A stretch of DNA of 6,609 bases from a bacterium (lineage in GTDB: Bacteria; UBP14; UBA6098; B30-G16), in the NCBI GenBank assembly GCA_027064665.1, contig JAMOPH010000379.1:1-6609 (forward strand). The letters are read 5' to 3'. The position numbers and the translations under genes were made by a program. This document shows positions 3,907 through 6,609 of the stretch, piece after piece. The first letter of the stretch is position 1. The number at the start of each line of letters is the position of its first letter. The notes under the pieces were generated by a model. The model searched no databases. It saw nothing but the letters and a program-made list of their open reading frames with translations, and was not told where the DNA came from.

Positions 3907-6609
3907 ATGTTTATGAAAAAATTCTGGCTAACAGTCATTCTTCTGTGGGCGGCGGTTGGCTATGGTTTCACAGTGAAGTGGAAATTCGGGCTGGATTACC
4001 AGTACGACAGGATGTCCTTCGGGGCAAGCGCCGCGCTGGCGGACCTCGGTCCTGATGTAAACTCCGTCGGCGGCGAACCCGACCAGTATTGGGAGGTCAT
4101 CATCGGCAGTGATGAATACGGAATTCGCTATGATGGTGTGAATATGGTCGGCGCCTGGCGATGTATTGACGCCCTCGGAAATCTGGAATGGATAAAGGAC
4201 ACCCAGACCGATGAAGCCCGCAGTTCCGTCGCCGTGGGCGATTTCGTCAACCCCGGCGACGGCGAACCGGAAATTTTCGGCGGAACCACCAGCGGATGGA
4301 ATGTTGAGGCGATGGACAGGTTCGGCAACTTTCTGTGGACATTCCCCTCACCGCCCATCACCGACGGAGATTATGTGTGGCACTCGTCGCCCGCTGTCGC
4401 CGATATCGTGCCCGATGTGAACGGATACGAACTGGTCATCGGCAATCATCCCTGCAGTGCCCTCTACTGCTTTCAGGCAGACCCCTCCGACGGCACCGAC
4501 GACGGAATCCACTTTGATATATTTGCCCACTTGGACTGCTACTACGGATACTGGGGGTTGCCCGCCGGCACCGACGGAACCGATTGGGATGTCATCTGGG
4601 TCTTTGACGCCGACGGTCCAGTGATTTCCACCCCTGCCGTGGGCGATGTTGACGCCGACGGCGATAAGGATGTGGTTTTCGGGTCAGGATATATCCCCAC
4701 ATACACCCCGGAATTGCTCGTCCCCGGCGGAACAATCTACTGCCTTGACGGACCCACCGGAACACTGCGGTGGTCCCTCCACACCGGCGGGACAGAAATC
4801 GTTGAGGCATCCCCTGCGCTTGCGGATTTTGACGGCGACGGCGACCTTGAAGTGGCAATCGGCGCCTTTGACCACAACCTCTACCTCATTGACGGCGATG
4901 AGGACGGCGACGGAACAATTTCCTCCGCCGAGATGACCACAGTGCCGATGCCGGGGAACATAAAATCCTCCTGTGCCATCGGCGATGTGAACGGCGACGG
5001 CGAATTAGAAATTATCGCCTGCGACCTTGCGGGCAATGTGTCCTGCATATCCTACACTCCGCCCGCAGAATACTCAATTTTGTGGGAGAGGACACTTGAC
5101 ACGGCAGTCGTCGGTTCGCCGGCGCTGGCGTGGCACAACGACCCCGCCCCGTGGACCCATTTTTGCGCAAACCCCCGCAGGGACAATTTCTATCCTATCA
5201 TCGGCGAGACGCTGTCCGTCTTTGTGCCAACCCTCGGTGGATGGATATATCGCCTCAACGGGGCAACCGGAACGGTTGAGGACTCAATCAAAATCGGCAA
5301 CCACATTCACACATCGCCGGTGCTGGCGGATATTGACCTTGACTGCGAACTGGAACTTGTGATAACCGCCTGCAACGACCCGGAGGGGCTTTTCGCCCCC
5401 GACACAATAGTGTGCCTCGGAACAGGACTGGTGGCGGACTCCTGCGAAATATGTCGCCGGATGATAACTCGTGCGGAATGTCCACCGCCGGGAACCACCG
5501 TGATTGTCTCCTGCCCGAACCAGGCGGCATACTTCGTAATAGCCGACACCACATTCCGGGATTTCCCGGACACATTCTCCACCTTCGCCACGGTGTATAT
5601 CCGCCACGGCGAGGATTCCCGTTCCTTCAACCTCTGGGGCGGCTCAAACCGAATGAATTTTTCGCACATCGCCCACGACTCGTTCTCCATCGCCGTATGG
5701 GACAACTGGGACCACGGCGACACAGTGCTGATAGTTCTGGATTCGGCGGTCTCCGCCCGGGGATGCACCACAAGGACGGCGGACAGCATATCGTTTGTGG
5801 TTGACCTGTATCCCCCCGAGGTCAGCATAACTCCGGCGCCGGGGAACATCTCCCGGACCGACACCGTGTTTTTGCTGCATCTGTCCGATTCCCCCGCCGG
5901 AGTGATGAGAAGTTCGCTGTATTCTGCGGCATTTGTGATATCCGCCGGGGGAGACTCCACATTTTTGTCCCCCCGATTTTCCGGCGACAGTTTGATTGTC
6001 TCCGGCTTCGGCGAGGATGACACATTAACCCTGACGATTCGTGTCTGCGACAGCATCGCCGATTACGGCTGCACCTGCGACCCCAACTGCACCACATACA
6101 CTTTCAAATACTATGTCCCCGGCGCAGGACCTGTGGCGACACCGATACTGCCCACGGGGATTTCCGCCTGCCGGGACCAGCAGATTTTCATCCATCTTGC
6201 CGACCCCGACGGGGTCGACCCAGCAAGCGTTGTCCTGACGGTAAACTCCGACACCTTTACCTGCGATGACCCTGCGCTGGAACTTTCCGGCGACACATTG
6301 ATTTTCTCGCCTCCCGAGGAATACTGGCACGATGCCGAAACAGTTCTGGTGCGTCTTGTTCGGGCGGCGGATGTGTTCGGCAACTTGCTCGCCGCCCCGC
6401 TGGAATGGCGGTTTATGATGGATTTTTCCCCGCCTGCGGCAGTTATGACCTTGCCGGCACCGGGGGACACAATCGCCGACCCCTCGCAGGAAATAGTGAT
6501 TGAGTTCTCCGACAATCTCTCGGGAATTGCCATAGATTCTGCGAGAATAACCGTAAACGGTTCAGAATATCCTGTGCGGGGATTGATAGACAGCATCGGC
6601 GGGGATTCC
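3907..6609 (+). CDS. large exported FG-GAP/VCBS propeller protein with Ig-like modules, 3' end cut by window edge
   Basis: The first 901 residues of a very large secreted protein, open to the window edge. Residues 1-20 are a signal peptide (KKFWLTVILLWAAVGYG). Residues about 37-505 are a beta-propeller of FG-GAP/VCBS-like blades, seen as repeated phrases: SSVAVGDFVNPGDGEPEIFGG (107), SSPAVADIVPD (160), STPAVGDVDADGDKDVVFGS (241), ASPALADFDGDGDLEVAIGA (301), SSCAIGDVNGDGELEII (354), TSPVLADIDLDCELELVI (469). A complete EF-hand-type loop (331-342, Asp at 1/3/5, Gly 6, Ile 8, Glu 12) sits between blades. From about 530 there are at least three Ig-like beta-sandwich units, with boundaries near PPEVSITPAPG (636) and PPAAVMTLPAPGD (842). 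At least 20 cysteines are visible, suggesting disulfides. The ATG at 3913 is an equal alternative start; the ribosome site is weak (GGGTG at 3890). Likely cell-surface or secreted; its ligand is unknown. Confidence 0.9.
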   Translation, partial: MFMKKFWLTVILLWAAVGYGFTVKWKFGLDYQYDRMSFGASAALADLGPDVNSVGGEPDQYWEVIIGSDEYGIRYDGVNMVGAWRCIDALGNLEWIKDTQTDEARSSVAVGDFVNPGDGEPEIFGGTTSGWNVEAMDRFGNFLWTFPSPPITDGDYVWHSSPAVADIVPDVNGYELVIGNHPCSALYCFQADPSDGTDDGIHFDIFAHLDCYYGYWGLPAGTDGTDWDVIWVFDADGPVISTPAVGDVDADGDKDVVFGSGYIPTYTPELLVPGGTIYCLDGPTGTLRWSLHTGGTEIVEASPALADFDGDGDLEVAIGAFDHNLYLIDGDEDGDGTISSAEMTTVPMPGNIKSSCAIGDVNGDGELEIIACDLAGNVSCISYTPPAEYSILWERTLDTAVVGSPALAWHNDPAPWTHFCANPRRDNFYPIIGETLSVFVPTLGGWIYRLNGATGTVEDSIKIGNHIHTSPVLADIDLDCELELVITACNDPEGLFAPDTIVCLGTGLVADSCEICRRMITRAECPPPGTTVIVSCPNQAAYFVIADTTFRDFPDTFSTFATVYIRHGEDSRSFNLWGGSNRMNFSHIAHDSFSIAVWDNWDHGDTVLIVLDSAVSARGCTTRTADSISFVVDLYPPEVSITPAPGNISRTDTVFLLHLSDSPAGVMRSSLYSAAFVISAGGDSTFLSPRFSGDSLIVSGFGEDDTLTLTIRVCDSIADYGCTCDPNCTTYTFKYYVPGAGPVATPILPTGISACRDQQIFIHLADPDGVDPASVVLTVNSDTFTCDDPALELSGDTLIFSPPEEYWHDAETVLVRLVRAADVFGNLLAAPLEWRFMMDFSPPAAVMTLPAPGDTIADPSQEIVIEFSDNLSGIAIDSARITVNGSEYPVRGLIDSIGGDS

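Noticed and set aside
5307..6056. Long minus-strand open frames opposite the propeller/Ig protein
   Set aside because: The plus strand is open for 901 codons with repeated blade motifs and a signal peptide; the antisense frames lack motifs and ribosome sites.
1..6609. Defence, toxin-antitoxin or biosynthetic gene system
   Set aside because: Every recognisable gene is an envelope or secreted protein, and none carries the catalytic signatures of such systems.

Overview
The window (about 6.6 kb, mid-GC) carries four exported-protein genes from what looks like an uncultured Gram-negative bacterium of the FCB / WOR-3-like kind. This placement is inferred from gene style: an OmpA protein with a thrombospondin-type-3 calcium linker, a surface protein with the recurrent 'NYQ-KLTD ... 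FRIYD--TGG ... EMTPREKLAPVSFAFR' N-terminal module, an integrin-like FG-GAP/VCBS propeller with Ig-like modules, and a secreted M14 carboxypeptidase. I cannot name a species.

Layout. On the minus strand, read right to left: a possible 35-residue ORF (2377-2270), a surface protein with a Cys-rich C-terminal head (2150-1383) ending in a hairpin terminator, and the first 354 residues of a zinc carboxypeptidase (1063 to the left edge). On the plus strand, diverging from these: an OmpA-family protein (2659-3819) with a clear terminator, then the first 901 residues of a very large FG-GAP/Ig-like exported protein that runs off the right edge.

The most distinctive non-coding structure is a cassette of about 91-95 bp containing three successive hairpins, present three times (1226-1320, 2203-2294, 2424-2514). 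One extra related palindrome lies at 2173-2194. The copies differ by compensatory or wobble-preserving changes within the stems. On the minus strand one cassette lies before each of the three reading frames. Four of the five proposed starts have an unusually G-rich ribosome binding site containing a run of five or six G.

The genes do not form a recognisable pathway. They share a cell-envelope or extracellular theme: peptidoglycan anchoring, surface display, calcium-binding repeats, and extracellular or periplasmic peptide trimming. I see no defence system, CRISPR array, tRNA, rRNA, transposase or phage gene. The candidate for something undescribed is the hairpin cassette family, not a protein system.
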